Shown here piece by piece: positions 41,524 to 50,361 of a DNA stretch of 64,000 nucleotides; the first letter of the stretch is position 1, and every line of letters begins with the position of its first letter. Under the pieces are notes generated by a model. The model saw only the letters and a list, made by a program, of their open reading frames with translations. It was not told where the DNA came from and did not search any database. The position numbers and the translations under genes were made by a program. Origin of the DNA: Clostridia bacterium (GTDB lineage: Bacteria > Bacillota > Clostridia > Acetivibrionales > JAFADI01); the NCBI GenBank assembly GCA_026417615.1, contig JAOACY010000013.1, positions 1 through 64,000 of the forward strand. Direction: 5' to 3'.

Positions 41524-41662
41524 AAAAAAAGGACGTATCAAAATAAATTTGAAACGTCCTCGTTCGTTTAAATTTAATAAATCCTTTGTAGTAAAACATC
41601 ATTGTTTTAAAATTGAAATATTAATTTAAAAATATTTTAGCCTGTTTTCTTTAAAAATGCAA
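41524..41662 (-). ncRNA. Candidate short transcript upstream of glnA: own promoter plus intrinsic terminator
   Basis: Minus strand TTGCAT-N17-TAAAAT (41634-41662) and terminator GGACGTTTCAAATTTATTTTGATACGTCC-TTTTTTT (41524-41559); about 100 nt between. Confidence 0.4.
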
Positions 41663-41757
41663 GTCATAATTTGAAAAATTTCAAAAATTTCTTATTGTAA
41701 TGGAGCGGGCAGGAGGTTATGATATTATTTAAGGTATAAAGAAAGCAGGATATTACA

Positions 41758-42963
41758 ATGAATATAAATTTTGTTTCCGCTGTGTTGCTGCTGCTCTTTG
41801 CCTTGCCGGTGCTTGCGGGAGCATTAAGCGATTTCTCAAGGGAGAGAATGCACAATAAAATCGCATCTCTTTTTGACAGCCTTGAATTTCTGGCGGCGAT
41901 GTTTATTTCTATATGGCTGACAAAAAAAATATTTTTTGAGCATGACAGCCAGCCATACAAGCAAATATACGATCTTATTCCCCGGAGTATAAAAGCTGCT
42001 CTTTATGGGCATGACGTGCTGACATATCTTTTTGCTGTGCCTGTGGCGCTTCTTTTTGCAGTCTCAATAATGAAGCTTGTAACAGTGCCAATTTACAGAA
42101 TAGTGGTAGAGCCCTTTACTGACGGACTTTATTCATTTATTGATTCCTTTGGTGAAGCCGCTAAAAGATTTTTCGGTGCCGTGTGGGAAATTCCAAAGTC
42201 TTTATACATTGTGCTGATAGTTGGTTTTCTGCTTAATTTCTATACCTATTATTTTCCTGCGCTGGCTCTTTCAAGGGAAATGAATGAGTCCGGCCTTTAC
42301 CGGATGCTGTACAGCCATGCCTTAGCCCCTGCGCTTAATTCAAATATCGCAAAAAGGATACCGGTTCTTGTGAATGACTCGTTCCGGGAAATCGGAAGGG
42401 TGATACCAGGAAGTGAGAGGGCGAGTGTTCCCGAGCTTTCGGAGCGTGTAAAGGAGCAGCTTCAGAAAAGAAACATCAAGGTAATAGAATACTTTAATGG
42501 TGTTACATTGGATGAAGCTATAAAATCGAAGGCGGAAATAGATGAAACTGCCAAAAAAATAGTTGGATATGAAAAGAACGACAGGAAAAAAGCATTTTTA
42601 ATATATAAATGGGTCAGCAGAAATATCAAATATGACTTTGAAAAAGCGGTAAGCCTTGGGAAGGATCCAAGGGGAATTTCATCCGGAGCGATAGTTGCTT
42701 TCGAGACCCGCAAGGGTGTTTGCTTTGACTATTCATGCCTGTATGTTGCCATGTGCAGGGCAGTTGACATGAAGGTAAGACTTGTGACAGGACTTGCTTA
42801 CAGCGGAATGTCATGGGGGGATCATGCCTGGAATCAGGTTTATTCCAGGCATGATAACAGATGGATAGACGTGGATGCTACCTTCGGCAGTGTAGCCGAC
42901 TATTTTGACAAGGCAGATTTCAATGTTGACCACAAGTATGCACAAGTACAAGGCGAGTGGTAG
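41758..42963 (+). CDS. Membrane protein with C-terminal transglutaminase-like domain
   Basis: RKGVCFDYSCLYVAMCRAVDMKVRLVTGLAYSGMSWGDHAWNQVYSRHDNRWIDVDATFG (Cys-His-Asp triad); several N-terminal TM segments. Confidence 0.88.
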   Translation: MNINFVSAVLLLLFALPVLAGALSDFSRERMHNKIASLFDSLEFLAAMFISIWLTKKIFFEHDSQPYKQIYDLIPRSIKAALYGHDVLTYLFAVPVALLFAVSIMKLVTVPIYRIVVEPFTDGLYSFIDSFGEAAKRFFGAVWEIPKSLYIVLIVGFLLNFYTYYFPALALSREMNESGLYRMLYSHALAPALNSNIAKRIPVLVNDSFREIGRVIPGSERASVPELSERVKEQLQKRNIKVIEYFNGVTLDEAIKSKAEIDETAKKIVGYEKNDRKKAFLIYKWVSRNIKYDFEKAVSLGKDPRGISSGAIVAFETRKGVCFDYSCLYVAMCRAVDMKVRLVTGLAYSGMSWGDHAWNQVYSRHDNRWIDVDATFGSVADYFDKADFNVDHKYAQVQGEW

Positions 42964-42973
42964 AAAGGGAGTT

Positions 42974-43293
42974 TTATATCAGCGCAGTCCTTGAAATTCG
43001 CTTAGGTATATAGTTGACTTCCTCCGAAGTAAAGCCCGTCAATTTATGCTCATGCTGGATGTTTGGCTCCAGTGATCCTTCGATTCTGTGTATGTGTCCG
43101 TTTTCAGTCTTTGCCGCAAGGCCCGTAAAGCCTGAAAAATAGTGGGTATGGCCGGTATAGGAGCATATGCCCCAATAATAGTGAAAGTGAAACATATTAA
43201 AGCCGATAATCCCTTCCGTATATCCAAGAATTCTGTGGTTGTGGCCATTTGCAATCTTGCTGTCAAAATTATATTCATGTATGTGAAGCTTCA
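42974..43293 (-). CDS. YmaF family protein
   Basis: HIHEYNFDSKIANGHNHRILGYTEG...HFHYYWGICSYTGHTHYFSGFTGLAAKTENGHIHRIEGSLEPNIQHEHKLTGFT; GGAGGTAATA RBS before ATG. Confidence 0.8.
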
Positions 43294-43309
43294 TTATTAC
43301 CTCCGCTTT

Positions 43310-43339
43310 CAAGAAAAGCTGTTTTTGAAGTAGAATCAA
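43310..43339 (-). repeat. Repeat family copy E (left-end fragment, inverted) immediately upstream of ymaF
   Basis: Reverse complement TTGATTCTACTTCAAAAACAGCTTTTCTTG matches copy F left end. Confidence 0.75.
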
Positions 43340-43491
43340 TTTTATATATAACCTGTGCAAATTAAGCCAAATTATTAATCGAATTTTATGAAATGCTGTA
43401 ATTTGGATCCATGCATAAAATAAATGTTAACGCAGCATAACCTTGGGTAAATAAATTTTAAATTGCATATATCTAAAAATGAGGTGGAGAG

Positions 43492-45204
43492 ATGGATTAC
43501 AACATTCTTATAGGTGGTTCGGCGGGACAAGGCATGGACACATTGGCGGCAATCCTCGAGAGAGTGCTCAAAAGGAAGGGGTTTCAAATTTTTACTGTCC
43601 GTGATTATATGTCCAGAGTAAGAGGGGGACATAACTTCATACAAGTAAGATTCGGAAATGAAGAGCTAACTTCCCACAGGAAAAGCGTGGACGGCATTAT
43701 AGCCTTGAATGATGAGACAATAAGGCTTCATATGGAGGATTTGTCAGAGAATGGCTTTGTAATCTGCGACGAAGAAATCAGCTTTGCTGATGAAAGGGTT
43801 ATAAGGCTTCCGTTGAAAACCGAAGCTAAAGCATCGGGAAATGTAAAAGCAATGGGAAGCACTGCGCTAGGGACAGTGCTTAAGCTGTTTGATTTGGATA
43901 TGTCCTGCGTGGAAGACGTTTTGAAATTGATTTTTGCCAGACAAGATATTGCCACGCAAAATATGGGAGCTCTAAAAAGGGGTTTTGAGCTTCTTGATTC
44001 AAGGTACAGCATTGAGCCTGCCGATTCAGACGGAAGTATTCTAATAAGCGGGAATGAAGCTATAGCACTTGGGGCTTTGGCTGCCGGGTGCAAGTTTTAT
44101 TCAGCTTATCCCATGACGCCTTCAACCAGTATAATGAACTACCTTGCAACAAAAATGGCAGAGGCGGAAGTTGTCGTAGAGCAAGCTGAAGACGAAATTT
44201 CTGCTATTAATATGGCCATAGGTGCTTCTTACGCAGGAGCAAGGTCCATGACGGGAACCTCCGGCGGAGGCTTTGCCCTCATGGTCGAGGGCCTTGGGCT
44301 TTCTGCCATGCTGGAGGTACCTCTGGTAATCGCAGAGATCCAGAGGCCCAGCCCTACTACCGGTTTCCCTACCAGGACAGAGCAGGCAGACCTGAAGTTT
44401 GTGATTAACGCTTCCCAGGGAGAGTTCCCAAGAATGGTCATAGCCCCAAGGAATCCGGAGGATGCCTTTTACCAGACCGTAAGGGCATTCAATCTGGCGG
44501 ACAACTACCAGATACCGGTTATACTGCTGGGTGACCAGTACCTGGCTGATTCCACAACCACAACAAGGCCTTTTGATTTTGACAGGGTGAAGATTGAAAG
44601 ATACCTTAGCAATGATGATTTTGCAGGAGATAGAGAATACAAAAGGTATGAACTGACGCCTGACGGCATATCTCCGCGTATTATTCCCGGAAAAGTTCCA
44701 GGCAAAACAGTTTTGGTGGACAGTGACGAACACGATGAATGGGGTCATATAACTGAAAGCGCCGAAGTAAGGAAAGCAATGAATGACAAGAGGATGAGAA
44801 AGCTCGAGTACTTGAAGAAAGAGCTGCAGGAGCCTGATTTTTTGGGAGATGGGGACTTTGAAACGCTTTTTGTAGCGTGGGGTTCCTTGCACGGACCTGT
44901 AAAAGAGGCGTTAAAGCTGCTGAACAAGACAGGAGAGAAGAAGTATGCGGCGCTTGTGTTTGGGGATGTGTGGCCTCTGCCTGAGAAGCTGCTTTTAGAA
45001 AAGGCAGGCAAGGCGAAAGCCGTTATAAACATTGAGCAAAATGCCACAGGACAGCTTGCCTCCTTAATTCGTGAGTGCACGGGAATCAAATGTGACGGCA
45101 GCATATTAAAATACGACGGCAGACCGATTTGCGCTGAATTTATCATAGAAAACATAAAATTGATTCTAACGCAAAAACAGCTTTTCTTGGAACAAGATGA
45201 ATAA
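43492..45204 (+). CDS. 2-oxoacid:acceptor oxidoreductase, fused gamma-alpha subunit
   Basis: YNILIGGSAGQGMDTLAAILERVLKRKGFQIFTVRDYMSRVRGGHNF; KFYSAYPMTPSTSIMNYLATKM...VEQAEDEISAINMAIGASYAGARSMTGTSGGG. Confidence 0.93.
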   Translation: MDYNILIGGSAGQGMDTLAAILERVLKRKGFQIFTVRDYMSRVRGGHNFIQVRFGNEELTSHRKSVDGIIALNDETIRLHMEDLSENGFVICDEEISFADERVIRLPLKTEAKASGNVKAMGSTALGTVLKLFDLDMSCVEDVLKLIFARQDIATQNMGALKRGFELLDSRYSIEPADSDGSILISGNEAIALGALAAGCKFYSAYPMTPSTSIMNYLATKMAEAEVVVEQAEDEISAINMAIGASYAGARSMTGTSGGGFALMVEGLGLSAMLEVPLVIAEIQRPSPTTGFPTRTEQADLKFVINASQGEFPRMVIAPRNPEDAFYQTVRAFNLADNYQIPVILLGDQYLADSTTTTRPFDFDRVKIERYLSNDDFAGDREYKRYELTPDGISPRIIPGKVPGKTVLVDSDEHDEWGHITESAEVRKAMNDKRMRKLEYLKKELQEPDFLGDGDFETLFVAWGSLHGPVKEALKLLNKTGEKKYAALVFGDVWPLPEKLLLEKAGKAKAVINIEQNATGQLASLIRECTGIKCDGSILKYDGRPICAEFIIENIKLILTQKQLFLEQDE

Positions 45205-45366
45205 ATCACTCGACAACGTTGAGGTGATTCCGAAGCCAAAATGCCATGGATGGCATTTTGAGCATCACGTGACACGACGTCATATTAATGCGTGCGAGGA
45301 ATTGCAAGACAAGTCGTTAGTGATTTCATCCAAGTTTCAGAAAATGGGTTTTTGTGGCAGAAGCAA
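45160..45366 (+). repeat. Repeat family copy F (full length, about 207 bp), overlapping the 3' end of the upstream CDS
   Basis: TTGATTCTAACGCAAAAACAGCTTTTCTTGGAACAAGATG...AAAATGCCATGGATGGCATTTTGAGCATCACGTGACA...CAAGTTTCAGAAAATGGGTTTTTGTGGCAGAAGCAA. Confidence 0.92.
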
Positions 45367-45446
45367 AGTTAAGAACTGAGAAAGAAAAATACAAAAAGGG
45401 ATAATGAATAGAAGCTTAAATGATTAAATGATTGGAGGCTTAATAT

Positions 45447-46298
45447 ATGGGCGAATACAGATTCTGCACATCCGAGACGGCCTGGTGCCCCGGATGCGGC
45501 GATCACAACATACTGGAGGCTTTAAGGGAAGCTCTGGAACGGACGGGAAAACAACCTCACGAGGTTCTGGTGGTTGGCGGGATAGGCCAGGCGGCTAAGA
45601 CTCCGCAATACATCAATACAAACGGATTTTGCGGATTGCATGGAAGAGCTGTCCCGCCTGCCTTTGCAGCAAAGGTGGCAAATAGGGACCTTACCGTTAT
45701 TATTGACTCCGGTGACGGCGATACCTATGGCGAAGGCGGAAACCACTTCATTCACAATATAAGAAGGAATGCAGATATTAAGCATTTCGTGCATGACAAC
45801 CAGATATACGGGCTTACGAAAGGTCAGGCTTCACCAACTACGGATTTGGGGCATATAACAGAGGTGCAGCCCTTCGGAACGGTTAATGAGCCTATGAATC
45901 CCCTTGTACTTGCGCTTTCTCTTGGTGCGGGATTTGTTGCCAGGGCCTTCAGCGGAGACAAGGATCATCTTGTTTCGGTAATGCTTGAGGCCATAAATTA
46001 TAAAGGATATGCACTTGTGGATATACTTCAGCCTTGTGTAAGCTTCAATAAAATAAACACTTTCCAGTGGTACAGCAAGAGAGTTTACAAGCTTGATGAG
46101 GCTTATGACAGCTCAGATAAAAGGGCAGCTTTCGAAAAGGCGGCGGAATGGGGAGAAAGGATACCTATTGGGGTTATATATAAGGCGGAAAAACCTACCT
46201 ACCATGACAAGATTGAATTTTTAAGGGAAGGCCCCCCGCTTGTAGACAGACCTGTAAATATGGACAAAATAAAGGGGTTAATGGAAGACTTTAAATAG
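45447..46298 (+). CDS. 2-oxoacid:ferredoxin oxidoreductase beta subunit
   Basis: WCPGCGDHNILEALREAL, HGRAVPPAFAAKVANRDLTVIIDSGDGDTYGEGGNHFIHNIRRNADIKHFVHDNQIYGLTKGQASPTT. Confidence 0.94.
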   Translation: MGEYRFCTSETAWCPGCGDHNILEALREALERTGKQPHEVLVVGGIGQAAKTPQYINTNGFCGLHGRAVPPAFAAKVANRDLTVIIDSGDGDTYGEGGNHFIHNIRRNADIKHFVHDNQIYGLTKGQASPTTDLGHITEVQPFGTVNEPMNPLVLALSLGAGFVARAFSGDKDHLVSVMLEAINYKGYALVDILQPCVSFNKINTFQWYSKRVYKLDEAYDSSDKRAAFEKAAEWGERIPIGVIYKAEKPTYHDKIEFLREGPPLVDRPVNMDKIKGLMEDFK

Positions 46299-46388
46299 GT
46301 CATTTATTTATTATACTGTTTTATTGTATAATGATGTGGTATATATCTATCGATTAAAGCCCATACTGATTTTACAGGGAGGTAATTT

Positions 46389-46982
46389 ATGAATAGCTTA
46401 AAGGGAACGAAGACGTTGGAAAATCTCATGAAGGCTTTTGCGGGAGAATCCCAGGCAAGAAACAGATATACCTACTATGCTTCAGTCGCCAACAAGGAAG
46501 GCTACAGACAGATCGAGGCAATATTTATCGAAACCGCGGAAAATGAAAAAGAGCATGCCAAAAGGTTTTACAAGCTTCTTATGGCGGGGCTTGATGGAGA
46601 GCTGCCAGCCGCGGTGGAAATAAATGCGGCATATCCTGTTGCCCAGGGAACAACCCTTGACAATCTTAAGGCGGCAGCCTCAGGCGAAAACGAAGAGTGG
46701 ACAGAGCTTTACCCCAAATTTGCTGAAGTAGCTTCACAGGAAGGTTTCCCTGAAGCAGCCGCTGCTTTCAGGCTCATTGCATCTATTGAGGCGCATCACG
46801 AAGCAAGATACAATAAGCTGGCTCAAAACATCATAAACGGCACTGTGTTCAAAAAGGCCGAAAAGGTTGCGTGGAAGTGCAGAAACTGCGGATATGTGCA
46901 CGAGGGAGAGGAAGCCCCGGACGTATGCCCGGCTTGTCAGCATCCAAAGGCACACTTCGAGGTAGCTGCGGAGAATTATTGA
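46389..46982 (+). CDS. Rubrerythrin
   Basis: [26 protein letters not shown]...[15 protein letters not shown]-terminal rubredoxin-like [28 protein letters not shown]. Confidence 0.97.
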   Translation: MNSLKGTKTLENLMKAFAGESQARNRYTYYASVANKEGYRQIEAIFIETAENEKEHAKRFYKLLMAGLDGELPAAVEINAAYPVAQGTTLDNLKAAASGENEEWTELYPKFAEVASQEGFPEAAAAFRLIASIEAHHEARYNKLAQNIINGTVFKKAEKVAWKCRNCGYVHEGEEAPDVCPACQHPKAHFEVAAENY

Positions 46983-46992
46983 CAAGCGGCAT

Positions 46993-47029
46993 AAAAAAGG
47001 CTGGTTAAAGCAAACCCAGCCTTTTTTTT
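46993..47029 (+). terminator. Intrinsic terminator after rubrerythrin
   Basis: AAAAAGGCTGG-loop-CCAGCCTTTTTTTT. Confidence 0.88.
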
Positions 47030-47064
47030 AGCTCTTAAAGTCAATCAACGCTCAATTTTACTAC

Positions 47065-47094
47065 TTGACTCAAGAGCTGATTTTGTAATAAAAT
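47065..47094 (+). promoter_or_regulatory. Predicted tRNA-Ala promoter (TTGACT-N18-TAAAAT)
   Basis: -35 47065-47070, -10 47089-47094. Confidence 0.55.
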
Positions 47095-47113
47095 TGTTCT
47101 TGCAAGCATTTTT

Positions 47114-47188
47114 GGGGCTATAACTCAGCGGGAGAGTGCCACACTGGCAGTGTGGAAGTCGAGAGTTCAAATCTCTTTAGCTCCACCA
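47114..47188 (+). tRNA. tRNA-Ala (anticodon GGC), CCA encoded
   Basis: Acceptor GGGGCTA/TAGCTCC with G3:U70, anticodon arm CCACA-CTGGCAG-TGTGG, T loop TTCAAAT, ACCA end. Confidence 0.95.
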
Positions 47189-47196
47189 TCAATTTT

Positions 47197-47244
47197 ATAA
47201 ACACAAATGCCATACGGATTTGACTGTATGGCATTTATGTTTAT
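47197..47244. terminator. Bidirectional hairpin after tRNA-Ala
   Basis: ATAAACACAAATGCCATAC-loop-GTATGGCATTTATGTTTAT, about 19 bp stem with one mismatch; weak T tract. Confidence 0.55.
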
Positions 47245-47440
47245 GTAGGTATTTCTTTTGCATTTTGTCCTTCAGTTTCATAGATGACAACACAAATCTT
47301 TATAATAATCAGAAGTTAAATATAAATGCCTGGTAATGAAATGTTTTGCACAACAATATCCGGGTATAAATATAAAAGCTTGTTTGACAGTCAATAATAA
47401 GCAAATGCTTTTGAAACAGCCAAATTAATTGCCAGGGGGT

Positions 47441-49018
47441 ATGGATGTGGGTAAGAAGGTAGTTGTTGTGGGAGCAGGCCCGGGCGGGCTGACAGCAGGA
47501 ATGCTGCTTGCTCATAATGGTTACGATGTTCATATATATGAGAAGAATGATTATGTAGGCGGAAGAAATGGGAGAATTGAGCTTGGCGAATTCAAGTTTG
47601 ATATTGGACCTACCTTCTTAATGCTGCCTGAAGTACTAGAGGATATTTTCCGATTTACAGGAAGAAATCTGAATGATTATCTGGAAATGAAAGAAATTGA
47701 GCCTTTATACCGCCTCAGGTTTCACGGGAAGCTTGATTTTTATCCTTCAAGGGACAAAAAATACATGAAAGACCAGATTGAAAAGCTCTTCCCGGGCGAT
47801 GAAAACGGCTATGAATATTATATGGAGAAGGAAAAGGTCAAATTTGAAAGGATTTTTAATTGTCTGAAGATTCCCTATGACAGATTTATTCATTTTTTCC
47901 GTCCTGCTTTTCTTAAGGCAATTCCTAAGCTTGACATTGGGAAAAGCCTATACGGGAAGTTGTCAGAGTACTTCAAGCACGAAGAAATGAGAATTGCTAT
48001 GACGTTTCAATCCAAGTACCTGGGCATGTCCCCTTGGAACTGCCCGGGCGCCTTTACCATACTTTCCTATATCGAACACAGCGGAGGCATATTTCATCCT
48101 GTTGGCGGCCTAAATACAATTTCTGAGGCTATGGCAAGGATTGTGAAAGAGGAGGGAGGAAGCATTCATCTGTCAACCCCTGTCAATGAAGTTATTGTTG
48201 AAAATGGCAAAGCAAAAGGTGTATATCTGGAAAACGGGGAAAGGATAATGGCTGACTATGTGGTAATTAATGCAGATTTTGCCCATGCCATGACTCATAT
48301 TGTCAGGGAAGAAAACCGCAAAAAGTACACAGACAAAGATTTAAGCAGACGTGATTATTCCTGTTCTACCTTCATGCTGTATCTTGGGCTTGACAAAGAG
48401 TATGACATTACGCATCATAATATTATTTTTGCTAAAGACTACAGGAAGAATGTTGAGGAAATTGCAAAAACCAAGGTGATATCCAACGACCCTTCCTTCT
48501 ACATTCACAATGCTTCGATTACAGACCCTACCCTTGCGCCAAAGGGCAAGTCCTCGCTTTACGTGCTTGTGCCTGTTCCAAACAACTCGAGCGGAATAGA
48601 CTGGGATGCCCATAAAGAGAGCTTCAGAAGGCTTGTGCTTGATAAAATAAAGGAAAAAACAGAGCTGAAAGATATTGAAAAGTATATAGTTGTTGAAAAA
48701 GTGATAACTCCGCTTGACTGGGAGAGAGAATACGGAGTATACAAGGGAGCGACGTTCAACCTCAGCCATAAACTCACTCAAATGCTCTATTTCAGGCCCC
48801 ATAACAAATTCCAGGAATTTAAAAGCTGTTATATTGTAGGCGGAGGAACCCACCCGGGCAGCGGACTGCCCACAATTTATGAATCTGGAAGAATATCGGC
48901 CAATTTAATACTACAAGACGGCAAAATGGGCCTGGGCTATAATTATTTTGATGTATTTGAGAATAGCTTTAGGGGCGGAACTGGAAGAAATTCGAGTCCT
49001 AAAAAGGTGACATTATGA
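47441..49018 (+). CDS. Phytoene desaturase/CrtI-like FAD-dependent oxidoreductase
   Basis: KKVVVVGAGPGGLTAGMLLAHNGYDVHIYEKNDYVGGRNGRIELGEFKFDIGPTFLMLPEVL; C-term YIVGGGTHPGSGLPTIYESGRISANLI. Confidence 0.88.
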   Translation: MDVGKKVVVVGAGPGGLTAGMLLAHNGYDVHIYEKNDYVGGRNGRIELGEFKFDIGPTFLMLPEVLEDIFRFTGRNLNDYLEMKEIEPLYRLRFHGKLDFYPSRDKKYMKDQIEKLFPGDENGYEYYMEKEKVKFERIFNCLKIPYDRFIHFFRPAFLKAIPKLDIGKSLYGKLSEYFKHEEMRIAMTFQSKYLGMSPWNCPGAFTILSYIEHSGGIFHPVGGLNTISEAMARIVKEEGGSIHLSTPVNEVIVENGKAKGVYLENGERIMADYVVINADFAHAMTHIVREENRKKYTDKDLSRRDYSCSTFMLYLGLDKEYDITHHNIIFAKDYRKNVEEIAKTKVISNDPSFYIHNASITDPTLAPKGKSSLYVLVPVPNNSSGIDWDAHKESFRRLVLDKIKEKTELKDIEKYIVVEKVITPLDWEREYGVYKGATFNLSHKLTQMLYFRPHNKFQEFKSCYIVGGGTHPGSGLPTIYESGRISANLILQDGKMGLGYNYFDVFENSFRGGTGRNSSPKKVTL

Positions 49019-50223
49019 ATGTCATTAGCTTCATAGACCTAATAAGAGAAATATTCTATAAGAAGAAGCCTGATATTGAAAAAATCCAGAAAAAGGGCCT
49101 TTTGGCAGTAAAAATAGCCCAGACCTTTGCGCTTCGCATTGATTTCCTTGATGAACACAAATGCTATGAACTTTCAAAACTATTTAACCATGTAGAAAAA
49201 ATCCCTTCAGAAAGCATAGACAAATTAATTGAAAAATATATGGGACAGCATTGGCTGGAACGGAATTTTCAAAGCTTTAATAAAGAAAGCTTTGCCAGTG
49301 CCTCGATAGGTCAGGTGCATGAAGGTGTCCTAAGGTCAGGGGAACGTGTAGCTGTGAAAATTATCAAACATAATTTCAAACAAAGGTTCGAGAAGGATGT
49401 TCAAAGTGTTTTGCAGCTTTTTAAATGGATTATACGGTTTTATCCCAAGCTTGCCAAGGTAGCTGACCCGGTGGGCATTTTAAACAGTATAAGAGCGTTT
49501 ACGCTGGATGAGCTGGATCTTCGCAATGAGCTGAGAAACAGAAATCTTTTATTTGAAATTTGGGAGCAAAACCGAAACAGGGTTGACCTGTCTAGGCTTA
49601 AATTTATCAATATCAAGCCGGAATTAACCGGGGAGAATATAATGGTTTCGGAGTATATAGAGGGGGAAACCTTTGATAAGCTGTTGGCGGAAAAGAAAAT
49701 GCCTTACGACATACTGCTGGAACTATTTCATATTCATGGCTTCTACATATTCGGCATTGGCATTTTCCATGGGGATATCCATCCGGGGAATATAATTCTG
49801 CAGGGGCAGGACATTTGCTTTGTAGATTGCGGCGCAATCGGAAGGGTTGGTGAAAGGCTGCGAAAAGGCTTGTTTCATTTTATGGAGAGCTTAAGCATGT
49901 ATGAATTCAGACAATGCGCCTACTGGCTTAATCAGATGTCAGAAGTGACTCTTGAAGGAAACAGCTACAAAGCCTATGAAGAAAAGCTGCTAAAGCTGTA
50001 TGAAGATTTTGAAAACGCAACCGTATCACAAGTCAGCCTTACAAAGAGGATGATGGAGACAATAAAGCTTGGGGTAAACTCAGGCATGAGCTTTGAGCAG
50101 GGCATGTTTCCGATAATAAAAAGCTTGATGTACATGGACGGCATGGTGCTAAGGTGCAATCCCCAAGCTGTGTTGATGAAGGATATGAGAAGGTATATAG
50201 AGGAATTCAAGCGTTTTGTGTAA
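49015..50223 (+). CDS. ABC1/UbiB/AarF family atypical kinase
   Basis: ASASIGQVHEGVLRSGERVAVKII, LDELDLRNELRNRNLL, GIFHGDIHPGNIILQGQDICFVDCGAIGRVGERLR; ATGA overlap with upstream gene. Confidence 0.9.
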   Translation: MNVISFIDLIREIFYKKKPDIEKIQKKGLLAVKIAQTFALRIDFLDEHKCYELSKLFNHVEKIPSESIDKLIEKYMGQHWLERNFQSFNKESFASASIGQVHEGVLRSGERVAVKIIKHNFKQRFEKDVQSVLQLFKWIIRFYPKLAKVADPVGILNSIRAFTLDELDLRNELRNRNLLFEIWEQNRNRVDLSRLKFINIKPELTGENIMVSEYIEGETFDKLLAEKKMPYDILLELFHIHGFYIFGIGIFHGDIHPGNIILQGQDICFVDCGAIGRVGERLRKGLFHFMESLSMYEFRQCAYWLNQMSEVTLEGNSYKAYEEKLLKLYEDFENATVSQVSLTKRMMETIKLGVNSGMSFEQGMFPIIKSLMYMDGMVLRCNPQAVLMKDMRRYIEEFKRFV

Positions 50224-50361
50224 TTGAGGCTTTCATATGTCTGATTCCAACAAAATAGTATTTAATGCCTATTTATATGTACGAATGCAAATGGTATAAT
50301 ATAGAAACATAAATACTAATGTATTTTTGTGTAGTATTATAGTTTAATTTGGAGGTGTATT

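Noticed and set aside
44122-44892. 256-aa minus-strand ORF opposite the oxidoreductase alpha gene
   Set aside because: Fully antisense to a confidently assigned gene, with odd composition and no recognizable domain; treated as a shadow ORF
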